NCBI GenBank assembly: GCA_037974665.1
Contig: CM075775.1
Coordinates: 40,016,152 to 40,080,151 of the forward strand
DNA from: Ehretia macrophylla
Lineage: Eukaryota > Streptophyta > Magnoliopsida > Boraginales > Ehretiaceae
Length of the DNA: 64,000 nt
Direction of reading: 5' to 3'
Shown here: piece after piece, positions 35,299 to 47,000 of the stretch
Layout: each line of letters opens with the position of its first letter
Numbering within the stretch: position 1 is the stretch's first letter
Program-made: the position numbers and the translations under genes
The notes under the pieces: generated by a model
Seen by the model: only the letters and a program-made list of their open reading frames with translations
What the model was told of the DNA's origin: nothing
Database searches by the model: none

Positions 35299-35647
35299 GG
35301 TGCAGCCGAGCAGGCTTGCTGCCTCCGTCGTAGAGCACTCGTAGAGCTTTCCAACGGTATGTTGTGCGCCGCGTAACTCCTTACGGATCAAAAGTTATGG
35401 GCACCGGAACGACGGCAACCCGATCCCAAGCCCTACGCCCTCGGTTTACGGGCTCAGCCTCTACGTGAAGCGAAGTTGTCTTGCCTAAGGTACCATGGGA
35501 TTCGATAATAGAAATGTGATGGATTAGGTTGTCGTCCTTTTCGCGGCTCACGACGTACGATCCGGGACAAAAAAATAGTGCAAAATAAGAAACATGTCCC
35601 GAATTTGATGAAAAAGTTTGATTTTGGGCTCCGAAAACAGGTGCAGC
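35299..35647. repeat. 341-bp satellite, block 5
   Basis: About one monomer (register mark 35417) follows the duplicated LTR tail. It matches the second rather than the first monomer after 33857: both have 'cggcaaccc', 'ttacgggctca' and 'aaaataagaaacatgtcccg'. The duplication joint has thus been shuffled by one monomer. The block ends with TSD gcagc at 35643-35647. Confidence 0.93.
35643..35647. repeat. Target-site duplication gcagc (family-1 element)
   Basis: gcagc at 35643-35647 is repeated perfectly at 47666-47670. The joined flanks give the regular satellite segment 'aggtgcagccgagc'. Confidence 0.95.
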
Positions 35648-38600
35648 TGTGAGGCCCGACCTCGATTTGCGCGTGATACCTCGTTTCATGTGCCCTAGCC
35701 TAGATTTACGTGCCTTAACCTAGATTTAAGAATCGTGTTTTATTTTGTGTGACTGGCATTGAATTACGTGCATTCATTTAGGGTTGCGTGCATTTACTTG
35801 GGAAACGTGTATTCGTCTCGTAGTTCATACTCTACCTCGTAGTACGGTCCCTAAACCTAAGAAAGCGTGTCCTCACGCTAATCAAGAAAGCATCTTACAC
35901 GAAGCACTAGGTCATTAATTAATCCTACAAATCCCACTAACTAATATTAAATTACTAATTCAACCCACTAGAAGACAAAATCTCACAAAAAGCTAGACAT
36001 TCTCATTCTTTATTCCTTATTCTTTTGCACTTTCAAAACACACAATTAAATAATGCTCAAAAGATGACAAAGATTCAGATTTTTCAAGCCTTGGCTGACC
36101 ACCTTGTGTGCCTTGTGATTGCTTTGCATAATTCAAATCTTATTCCCAAACATTCTATGACATTCTATGACACAAAGCAATAAAAAATTAGCTCAAACCC
36201 TCCTCAAAGCTCTAATTCTCGACACAAAGCTCCTTGCCCATGCTAGGAAATTCAAAAACCATGCTTCTTCAAGACACAAATCTAAAATTTGTATGCCCAA
36301 GGCCGACACATGCTTCATCAATTGCAAGGCTTTCATTTTTCTTTCATTCTTCTTTCTCCCTCTCATTCTTCTCTCTCTCTCTCTCTCGGCTTTGGCTGAG
36401 TTTCTACACTCCATAGCTTATCTTCATCACTCCATGGTTCATCAAGGCAAGCAAGAAGGTAGGGAGCTCGACTAAGCAAGCTAGGTTGCAAAAAAAACTC
36501 ACATGCAAGCTTATTAAACATCCATTTCGGCTTCAATGAGTTTGCTAGCTTCCATTTCTTTTCTTCTTGTTCTAACCACATGCACCTACTAAGAACTTGG
36601 TCACTAAACTAGGAAAACTAGAGAAAAATCGAGTGGTGCCTCGGCTAAGCAAGGAAGAAGATCAACTTTGTGCTTCACCAAGAGTCTTGTGCATATTCTT
36701 GAAAATCTTTCAAAAAAAACTTCTTGAAAATCTTTCAAAAAAACCACATGCATGTCCTTAAATGTCTATCTTTACTTCTGTACTTGAGATATATGTGTGT
36801 TCATGAGCTTTTATAAACATGCATGGCAAGATTTTTGGCTAGAATGTGATGATAGATGAAATCGTGCATGTGACAGCTTTCTTTCTTGTTGGTGTAAGGT
36901 GATGTTCTCTAGGTAAATGATGTTGAAAATATATGAAAATTGGTAGGTAACTATTTTTTCCAGTTCTAAAAATTTTCTGCAGAAATAGGCCAAAGCTAAT
37001 TTTGACTCTAAGGTCCTCAAAATGGCAAATCATTAAAATGTGTCCAATTTGGAAAGTCTGAAAAAATGAAGCAGGTTTTGGCAGATTCACTGACCTTGTA
37101 GAACGAACCAGTTTTGACTTAGTAAAGGACATCCAAAATGCATGAAATTTGGTGTGCTGCTATATTTTTCAGTTCTGGACATTTTTTTCACAATTGGACT
37201 AAGTCAAAATCGGAACCTAAGGACATCATAAACGACAAGTATCGAAATGTGTGCAAATCTAGACAGTTTTGTGCAGTCCCACTGTTTTGGTTATAACTAT
37301 TGAACCCGAACTCCAAATGATGCCAGGTTTGTTTCTGAATTTAGTTCACTTCTTAAGCTTTAATTTGACATCTTATTCACTGTAATTGGAGATTTTTTGC
37401 TTGTCTTAACGATTGTGAGAATACAACCCATTGCAGTGAGGGTTTCACTTAGTGATATGCTTAGAAAAATTATTGTAGCTTCTCTTGTTGTATTAAATGC
37501 TTGGAATTGTGGCATTGGGATGTTGTGTGGACTGTTTTGAATACTTGAGGGTGTTTGAATTAATTGATGCATGGCTTAAGTTGATTTCGAGATGACTTGG
37601 GGCTTCATCGCACGGGTGAGCACGAATTGGAACCCTAGTAACTAGGTGAATTTGCTAAGTGTTGATCCTTTGGATGTTGTGTTGGATTATGTGTTTAGTA
37701 GGCTGCCCGGAGTTGCCCTTGTAGCCCTAAATATGACTTCAATGATTTCATGTTGATAAGTAGGCTTTTCTTGCACCCAGTCCCACGTAGATGCCGTTGC
37801 ATGATGAATAATCTTATTATTTGATTACGTGAACTTTGAAATAAGTTATATGACTTGATTTACGTGCGTTACATGGCTGCCCATTTAATGTTCATATAAC
37901 TCTATGTGCCTTTCAAGTCAAATTACTTGTCTTATCGTGCCTCGCTTGTTTACTTGTCAATGTGCAATCTTATGACTGTTCGGAGGCAACCTACTTTGTT
38001 GTCCTCCTATTGTGATATATTAAATGTCATAAATGTGCATTGCATACAAGGTTGCAACCTTTCATTCTGGCATGGTAGCGTTCACGCACACCGGGCGGCA
38101 TCGGGCTTGTCGGTACAACCGTGACTACCATTGTCTAATTCCCTCTCTCGCTTGGGGGCTAGACTTCCTCGGAGAGTTGGGTTGTAGGATTTCAGGGTAC
38201 ATCCGTAGTACACCCATTTGGCGTGATAAGGGGATGATTTGAAGTCGACCACAACAACTGATACTGGCAATGAACTGAGAGCAAAAGCTCACCGTAATCT
38301 TTTCACTATGTGTATAAGTACTCTCGCCTGGTTCCTAGAGGACCTCGGGGAGGAAAGACGGGTAATTGTATTCCTTTACTTTTATATTTTGTTATGTACT
38401 TATTTATGATATATTCATGCTTGCAAAAAGGGTTTTCATAAGTTGAACCGGAAAATGAGTTTCAAAACCTATTTCTCGTTCCCCCTTGCTGAGTTCATAA
38501 GGACTCATCCTCTTTTATCATCTCAGGTGAAGAAGATCAAGAACAGGTACCTGAGGACGACGTGCCTAACGATGATTCCTTGGAATGATTGTCTGTCCTA

Positions 38601-39252
38601 TGTGCTTTGCTTGATTATGGCCATTTGTGAACACTATGCTGCTTGAAGACTATTTCTTTTCATGTTGCTTGATTTTTTTAATGTAAAAGACCCCCGTTGT
38701 AATTTGGGGTCGAATTTTGGCTTGTACTGATAATAACTAGATAGACACTACTATGGTCGTTTTGCTATCGTCATTGGCTAGTATCTATCATAGGATTATG
38801 AGATATCAGGTAAGGACTAAGTAAAATGAACATGTCCAATCTTAAGCAGGTATTAATTGTTAAGCCAAGATCAACAGGTACTTCTGTAACGAGGACAAAC
38901 AAACAAACGAGACATAGCATCATGCTAGGTTATTAATCAAACGAGACATAGCATCATGCTAGGTTATTAATCAAACGAGACTTCAAGATAATTAGTAGGC
39001 GTTTCAATTGATGATAAATACTAATCTTAGTTGGAAATGAATTTGAGATTGTAAATTTTGAGGCGTTTAGAGAATTAGGTCAAACTAAGGAGCCCAATTA
39101 CAGCCGTTATGCTGTCGGTTTTCCGGAGAGTTTGTGGAGTTTAGGCCAAAATGTTAAGTGTTAAACCTTCATAAACGGTTAAGTATGTGATATGACTTGA
39201 ATGTTAGATCACACCCTAGTCTAACCTTTATAGGCCGGGTTAGGGCGTGACA
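35648..39252 (+). repeat. Family-1 5' LTR (satellite copy)
   Basis: It runs from 'tgtgaggcccgacctcg' to 'tagggcgtgaca'. CT tract at about 36330-36390, leader module at 38050-38235, small hairpin at 38490-38507, and the subfamily tandem duplication around 'gacatagcatcatgctagg' at 38904-38975. Confidence 0.95.
38904..38975 (+). repeat. Tandem 35-bp duplication marking an LTR subfamily
   Basis: The word 'gacatagcatcatgctagg' with 'ttattaatcaaac' occurs twice in a row. The 3' LTR has the same pair at about 47326-47390, but the nested copy has it once per LTR (about 21233 and 29644). The duplication therefore predates this insertion and separates two family-1 lineages. Confidence 0.8.
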
Positions 39253-39525
39253 CCTTATAGTAAGAATGGTATCAGAGCTTAGATTGCTTAAGCCGGGTTT
39301 AACTCTCGGACCATGGGTAGAGCCCTAAGATAATTAGGATAACTTGTCTATATGTTATTGTGTGATAATGTTAATTGTGCCTTCTATGTTCTATGTGCTT
39401 AAGTGATTAATATGTCTTAATTGTTTCTAGAATTGTGTATCTGTATTATGTTGCATATCTCATGCATTAAATTCTTGTTCGTCGTATTTCAATAAATTGT
39501 GCATTGTAATCTGTGCCTATAGGTA
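39253..39525 (+). mobile_element. Family-1 leader with primer-binding site (satellite copy)
   Basis: The primer site tggtatcagagc is at 39267-39278, 14 bases after the LTR end, as in the nested copy. The rest is AT-rich leader up to the gag region. Confidence 0.85.
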
Positions 39526-40330
39526 GCTGGCCCTAGTACCCGCACCACTAATACGAGCGGTGAACCCCAAGAGACTGGAGATGCTTATCAAACTAATCCC
39601 GGCATGGCTATGTTTAACATGATGGCAAATGCCATGGATCGCGTGTCGCGGGTGATAGAACGTCAAGATGCACGTGAAGCTAATAAAAACAACAACAACA
39701 GGAATTATGGTAACCATGGGAGACATAGCAGAATGAGAGAGTTCCTTGACTTTCGCCCGTCCAAATTCCACGGGGAAGTTGATGATGAGAAAGCAGAGGC
39801 TTGGATGTTTGAGATCGAGAGGATTTTCAGGCCACTTGATTATACTGATGAAGAAAAGGTGGAGTTTGCTATGTTTCTCTTGCACAGGGATGCTGAGCAT
39901 TGGTGGCACACTGTGGAGGCACTGTGGGAAACTGATCAGACGCCTCGCTTGTGAGGTAATTTCGTTAAGGCATTCAAGGAGAAATATGTACCTGCAGTTT
40001 CCAGGCAGAGGCGGATTGAGGAGTTCATGTACCTAAACCAGGGTAACATGATGGTGGCCCAGTACGAGGCTCGTTTTGACCGACTATCCCGCTATGCTCA
40101 ATACATGGTTAGTACTACAGAGGCGAAGATGTGGAAATTTACTACGGGATTGAGACCAGAGATTCAGGACCAGTTGGCTTCGCATGACTTCGATACCTAT
40201 TCTGCTCTCTTTGCTGCTGCTTCCTGAGTTGAGAAGAGGAAACTTGATAAAGCCGGTTCGAGTCAGCCGAACAAGAAACCATACTAGCCTTCAGGTCAAC
40301 AGAGGAAATTCCAGGGCCAGAGTCGTAATC
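39526..40330 (+). pseudogene. gag: gag capsid region fossil (satellite copy)
   Basis: It is homologous throughout to the gag region at 21811-22640. Shared core segments include 'FRPSKFHGEVDDEKAEAW', 'EHWWHTVEALWE' and 'TGLRPEIQDQLASHDFDTYS'. The asparagine run is shorter than in the nested copy. It is a clear Ty3/gypsy Gag and is broken. Confidence 0.88.
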
Positions 40331-40339
40331 AGGGCCAGA

Positions 40340-41050
40340 GCCAAAACAAACCAGTTAATAACCGTGGCCCGACTAAAGCGCCATTTGCCTCTTCCACCTG
40401 CAGATCCACAGGTAGTTCACATGCTACTCAGTCTATCAACTATTCTTATTATGACAAGAAATGACATACCAAGGCCTAGTGCTGGAAGAAGACAGGACGA
40501 TGTGTGCGGTGTAGAAGTGATCAGCATCAGATCAAGGATTGCCCTAAATGGCAAGCAGGACAAAATCAGGGTAAACCAGCTGGTAGAGGCAAGACTCTAG
40601 TTCCTAGAGTTCAGGCTCGAGCTTATGCTATTGAGTGCGAGGAGCTTCCAGAGGATACCGCTGTTGTTGAAGGTACATTCTTCATACTGAATCAACTTGT
40701 TAGGGTGCTAATTGATCCGGGTGCTACTCATTCATTTATTACTCCCCTATGTGTGCAACGTGTGAAACTATGAGTTGTATGTTTGCCTTACGAAGTAGAT
40801 GTTGGTACTCTGATGGGTTCTAAACTTGTTACTAGCTCAGCTTGTAAAGCATGTAAAATTCAAATTAAGGATAAGGAATTCTTAGCCAATCTTATTGTAT
40901 TACCTTTTCGAGGCTATGAGGTCATCTTAGGGACGGATTGGTTGGAAAAACATCATGCCCAACTAGATTGCCGGACGAAGTTTGTAACATTCCAGGTACC
41001 TGGTCAACCAATACTGGAGGTAATGGGTCGAAGAGATTTCACCGAAAGTT
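40340..41050 (+). pseudogene. Nucleocapsid and protease fossil (satellite copy)
   Basis: The zinc-knuckle region (about 40440-40560) is followed by the aspartic protease, with 'VLIDPGATHSFI' at its active site and 'EVILGTDWL' further on. Order and spacing match the nested copy. Broken. Confidence 0.82.
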
Positions 41051-41149
41051 CCATCATTTCATCTACGAAAGCAGTGACGTCCTTGAGGAAAGGGTGTAGT
41101 AGATACTTAGCTTACCTCATCAACAAGCCGTCAGACAAAGCTAAGTTGG

Positions 41150-41990
41150 AGGAGATGCCAGTGATCAAAGACTGTGTGGATGTGTTTCCAGAAGAATTGC
41201 CCGGTTTACCCCAAATCGAGAGATCGAGTTCATTATAGAGTTACTGCCTGGCACCCAGCCGATATCTAAAGCCCCTTATCGTATGGCAGCGAGCTACAAG
41301 AATTGAAGGACCAATTGCAAGGATTGTTGAAGAAGGGGTTTGTTCAACCAAGTTCTTCTCCGTGGGGTGCACCAGTCCTATTTGTAAAGAAGAAAGACGG
41401 AAGGCTGAGGCTATGCATCGATTACCAAGGATTAAACCAAGTGACTGTCAAGAATAGATACCCACTTCCACTGATCGACGAGTTGTTTGATCAACTTCAA
41501 GGAGCTAAAGTGTATTCGAAACTCGACTTGAGGCAAGGGTACTATCAGTTGCGGATCGAAAAGGAGGATGTGCCTAAAACGGCTTTCAGGACAAGATATG
41601 GGTATTATGAATATGTGGTGATGCCATTTGGACTAACTAATGCCCCTGCAGCTTTTATGGACTTGATGCACGGGGTGTTTCAAGGTGTTTCAACCCTAGT
41701 TGGACCAATTTGTGGTGATCTTCATTGATGATATTTTGGTATACTCGAAATCCGAGGCTGAGCATGAACAACATCTACGGTTGGTACTACAGAAACTTCG
41801 AGAGCATTAATTGTAAGCAAAGTTTAGCAAGTGCAAATTTTGGTTGCAGCAGATTGCATTTTTGGGGCATATCATATCCCAAGAGGGAATAGCAGTGGAT
41901 CCAGCAAAGATAGAAACAGTGATGTCTTGAAAGAAGACGGAAAACGTTACGGAGGTTCGGAGTTTTCTTGGTCTAGCTGGCTATTATCGG
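41150..41990 (+). pseudogene. Reverse transcriptase fossil (satellite copy)
   Basis: Recognised by '[20 protein letters not shown]', 'LRLCIDY', '[15 protein letters not shown]', '[16 protein letters not shown]' and the following catalytic aspartate block with its downstream connection segment. Same clade as the nested copy. Broken. Confidence 0.9.
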
Positions 41991-42099
41991 AGATTCGTTA
42001 AGGATTTCTCTAAGATTGCTGGACCACTTACAATGCTCACTCAAAAGAAAACAAAGTTCATGTGGGATGATAAGTGTGAGAACAGCTTCCAAGAATTCA

Positions 42100-42520
42100 A
42101 GAAAAGATTGACTACCACGCCTGTTCTCGTATTGCTTGAAGGGAGTCAAGGTTTTGTAATCTATATCGATGCTTCGAAGGAAGGACTAGGTTGTTTGTTG
42201 ATGCAAAATGGTAGAGGGATTGCGTATATTTCTAGGAAACCGAAGCCGTATGAATTGAACTACCAAACGCATGATTTGGAGTTAGCGGCTATTGTGTTTG
42301 CACTCAAGAAATAGAGGCACTATCTATGGGATAACAAGTTCAAGGTGTTTACTGATCACAAGAGCTTGAAATACTTGTTCTCACAAAAAAAGTTGAATAT
42401 AAGGCAAAGGCGGTGGATGGAGCTTTTGGATGATTATAACTGCACAATCAATTATGTGCCCGGTAAAGCAAATGTAGTTGCAGATGCCTTAAGTAGGAAA
42501 GCGAGCATGGCAAAACTGGA
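42100..42520 (+). pseudogene. RNase H fossil (satellite copy)
   Basis: It shows '[18 protein letters not shown]', '[11 protein letters not shown]', '[11 protein letters not shown]' and 'VVADALSRK', colinear with the nested copy. Broken. Confidence 0.88.
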
Positions 42521-42619
42521 AGTTAAGGTGCAGGAGTTGTTGGAGGAAGCATTTTTGTGGAAACCACAATTAACTCGGAAATGGTTACTTTTTGCCACTA
42601 CACAAGTTAAATCGACCTT

Positions 42620-44045
42620 GCTGTCTGAATTACGAGAGGCTCAACAGAAGGTTTAACAGTTTCAGAAGATAAAAGAAAGCAACACAGATTTCAAGTTTCA
42701 TGATGATGATGGTGTTTGGAGGTTTAGGAATCGGATTTGTGTTCCTAATGAGCCAGAGCTGAAAAAGAAGATTCTTGAAGAAGCCCATAATTCAAGATAT
42801 ACTATTCACCCCGGCGGAACAAAGATGTACCGGGATTTGAAGCAACACTATTGGTGGAATAACATGAAGAGAGAGATTGTGGAGTTTGTGGCACGGTGTT
42901 TGACTTGCCAGAGAGTCAAAGTGGAACATCAACGACCAGCAGGTTTAGTTCAGTCGTTGGAGATTCCTCAATGGAAATGGGAACATATAACTATAGACAT
43001 TGTTATGGACCTGCCCAGGTCACATAAAGGTCATGACACCGTTTGGGTCATAGTGGATAGATTGACTAAGTCGGCGCACTTCTTACCGATGAACAAGGAG
43101 GATAGTCCTGAGAAATTGGGAGATATGTATGTGGCGGAGATTGTAAGATTGCACGGGATGCCTGTCAGTATTGTATCAGATAGGGATCCTCATTTTACTT
43201 CCTGATTTTGGAAGAGATTGCAAGAAGCTTTAGGAACGAAGATGAGTTTCAGCACGGCTTATCACCCTCAGACTGATGGACAATCGGAGAGAACTATTCA
43301 GATTCTAGAGGATATGCTGAGGGTGTGTGTTTTAGACTTCGGGAAAGGTTGGGAGAAATATGTCTCTAGCGGAGTTCGCTTTTAATAATAGTTACCAGGC
43401 CACTATCGGGATGGCCCCATTTGAGACGTTGTATGGACGTAAGTGTCGATCCCCAATTTACTGGGATGAAGTAGGTGAAATGAAGACTTTTGACCCGATC
43501 CTTCTACCTAAACTTATGAAGACTGTTGATAATATCCACCTCATCCAGAAACGAATGCTTACCGCCCAAAGCAGGCAGAAGAGTTATGCAGACCGACGGA
43601 GATGGAGCTTAGAGTTTGAGGTTGGCGACAAGGAGTTCTTGAAGATATCACCCCGGAGGGGACTGATTAAAAACGGCAAGGGTGGAAAGTTGAGCCCGAG
43701 ATTTGTAGGACCATTTGAGATAATTGAGAAGGTTGGCAAATTGGCGTATCGCCTGGCACTACCCCAAAACCTCTCCAATATTAACGACGTCTTTCATGTT
43801 TCGATGCTGCGGAAGTATCACCCTGATCCATTGCATATCTTGGAGCCAAAGCCGTTGCAGCTTCGAGAGAACTTGTCTTACGAAGAGAAGCCCGTTAGGA
43901 TCCTAGACCAGCAAGATCGGGAGTTGCGCAACAAATCTATACCGATGGTGAAAGTGTTGTGGGATCATCATGGAGTTGAAGAAGCAACGTGGGAAAGGCG
44001 ATACCAGATGGAGCAACAGTATCCAGCTTTATTTCAAAGGTAATA
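42620..44045 (+). pseudogene. Integrase and chromodomain-like tail fossil (satellite copy)
   Basis: The zinc-binding N-terminus ('HNSRYTIHPGG', 'LTCQRVKVEHQRPAG'), the catalytic core ('VWVIVDRLTKSAHFLPM', 'DRDPHFTS', 'NNSYQATIGMAPFETLYG') and the C-terminal GPY/F segment ('LSPRFVGPFEIIEKVG') are all present. The tail 'IPMVKVLWDHHGVEEATWE' is the Tekay/Del-type degenerate chromodomain. Broken as a whole, though the C-terminal third is well preserved. Confidence 0.9.
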
Positions 44046-44070
44046 TTGAATTTCGGGACGAAATTCTTTT

Positions 44071-44083
44071 AAGGAGGGGAGGA
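44071..44083 (+). other. Polypurine tract (satellite copy)
   Basis: 'aaggaggggagga' lies directly before the 3' LTR at 44084, identical to the nested copy. Confidence 0.85.
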
Positions 44084-47000
44084 TGTGAGGTCCGACCTCG
44101 ATTTGCGTGCAATACCTTATTTCGTGTGCTCTAGCCTAGATTTCCATGCCTTAACCTAGATTTAAGAATCGTGTTTCGTTTTTTGTGCCTGGCATTGAAT
44201 TACGTGCATTTACTTGGGAAACATGCATTCGTCTCGCAGTTCGTGCCCTACCTCGTAGTACGTGCCCTAAACCTAGGAAAGCGTGTCCTTACGCTAATCA
44301 AGAAAGCATCTTACACGAAGCACTAGGTCATTAATTAATCCTACAAATTCCACTAACTAATATTAAATTACTAATTCAACCCACTAGAAGACAAAATCTC
44401 ACAAAAAGCTAGACATTCTCATTCTTTATTCCTTATTCTTTTGCACTTTCCCAACACACAATTAAATAATGCTCAAAAGATGACAAAGATTCAGATTTTT
44501 CAAGCCTTGGCCGACCACCTTGTGTGCTTTGTGCTTGCTTTGCATAATTCAAATCTTATTCCCAAACATTCTATGACATTCTATGACACAAAGCAATAAA
44601 AAATTAGCTCAAACCCTCCTCAAAGCTCTAATTCTCGACACAAAGCTCCTTGCCCATGCTAGGAAATTCAAAAACCACGCTTCTTGAAGGCACAAATATG
44701 AAATTTGTATGCCCAAGGCCGACACATGCTTCATCAATTGCAAGGCTTTCATTTTTCTTTCATTCTTCTCTCTCCCTTTCATTCTTCTCTCTCTCTCTCA
44801 GCTTTGGCTGATTTCTACACTCCATAGCTTATCTTCATCACTCCATGGTTCATCAAGGCAAGCAAGAAGGTAGGGAGCTCGACTAAGCAAGCTAGGTTGC
44901 AAAAAAAACTCACATGCAAGCTTATTGAACATCCATCTCGGCTTAGGTGAGTTTGCTAGCTTCCATTTCTTTTCTTCTTGTTCTAACCACATGCACCTAC
45001 TAAGAACTTGGTCACTAAGCTAGGAAAAATAGAGAAAATCGAGTGGTGTCTCGGCTAAGCAAGGAAGAAGATCAACTTTGTGCTTCACCAAGAGTCTTGT
45101 GCATCTTCTTGTTGTTTTGCTAAGGTGAGGGCTAAAACTTCTTAAAAATCTTTCAAAAAAACCACATGCATGCTCTTAAATGTCTATCTTTGCTTCTGTA
45201 CTTGAGATATATGTGTGTTCATAAGCTTTTACAACCATGCATGGCAAGATTTTGGGCTAGAATGTGGTGATAGATGAAATCGTGCATGTGACAGCTTTCT
45301 ATCTTGTTGGTGCGAGGTGATTTTGACTAGGTAAATGATGTTTAAAATGCGTGAAAATTGGTAGGTAAAAAGTTTTTCCAGTTCTGAACATTTTTTACAG
45401 AAATAGTCCAAAGCTAATTTTGAATCTAATGTCCTCAAAATGGCAAATCATTAAAATATGTCCAAATGTGGAAAGTCTGGAAAAATGAAGCAAGTTTTGG
45501 CAGATTCACTGACCTTGTAGAACGAACCAGTTTTGACTTAGTAAATGACATACAAAATGCATGAAATTTGGTGTGCTGCTAGATTTTCAGTTTTGGACAT
45601 TTTTGTCAGAAATGGACTAAGGCTAAATCTTACCCTAAGGACCTCAACAACGACAAGTATTGAAATGTATGCAAATTTGGACAGTTTTGTGCAGTCCCAC
45701 TGTTTTGGCTATAACTATTGAACCCGAACTCCAAATGATGCGAGGTTTGTTTCTGAATTTAGCTCACTTATTATTTAATTTGACATCTTATTCACTGGAA
45801 TTGGAGATGTTTTTCTTGTCTTAATGATTGTGAGAAGACAGCCCATTGCAGTGAGGGTTTCACTTAGTGATATGCTTAGAAAAATTATTGTAGCTTCTCT
45901 TGTTGTATTAAATGCTTGGGATTGTGGCATTGGGATGTTGTGTGGACTGTTTTGAATACTTAAGGGTGTTTGAATTAATTGATGCATGGCTTAAGTTGAT
46001 TTCGAGATGACTTGGGGCTTCATCGCACGGGTGAGCACGAATTGGAACCCTAGTAACTAGGTGAATTTGCTATGTGTTGATCCTTTGGATGTTGTGTTGG
46101 ATTATGTGTTTAGTAGGCTGCCCGTAGTTGCCCTTGTAGCCCTAAATATGACTTCGATGATTTCATGTTGATAAGTAGGCTTTTCTTGTACCCGGTCCCA
46201 CGTAGATGCCATTGCATGATGAATAATCTTATTATTTGATTACGTGAACTTTGAAATAAGTTATATGACTTGATTTACGTGCGTTACATGGCTGCCCGTT
46301 TAATTTTCATATAACTCCATGTGCCTTTCAAGTGAAATTATTTGTCTTATCGTGCCTCGCTTGTTTACTTGTCAATGTGCAATCTTATGACTGTTCGGAG
46401 GCAACCTACTTTGTTGTCCTCCTAATGTGATATATTAAATGTCATAAATATGCATTGCATACAAGGTTGCAATCTTTCATTCTGACGTGGTAGCGTTCAC
46501 GCACACCGGGCGGCATCGGGCTTGCCGGTGCAACCGTGACTACTATTGTCCAATTCCCTCTCTCGCTTGGGGGCTAGACTTCCTCAGAGAGTTGGGTCAT
46601 AGGATTTCGGGGTACATCCAGAGTACACCCATTTGGCGTGATAAGGGGATGATTTGAAGTCGGCCGCAACAACTGATACTAGAAATGAACTGAGAGCAAA
46701 AGCTCACCATATCCTTTTCACTATGTGTATAAGTACTCTCGCTTGGTTCCTAGAGGACCTCGGGAAGGAAAGACGGGTAATTGTGTTCCTTTACTTTTAT
46801 ATAATTGTTATGTACTTATTTGTGATATATTCATGCTTGCAAAAAGGGTTTTCAGAAGTTGAACCGGAAAATGAGTTTCAAAACCTATTTCTCGTTCCCC
46901 CTCGATGAGTTCATGAGGACTCACCATCTTTTATCATCTTAGGTGAAGAAGATCAAGAACAGGTACCCGAGAATGACGTGTCTAACGATGATTCCTTTGA

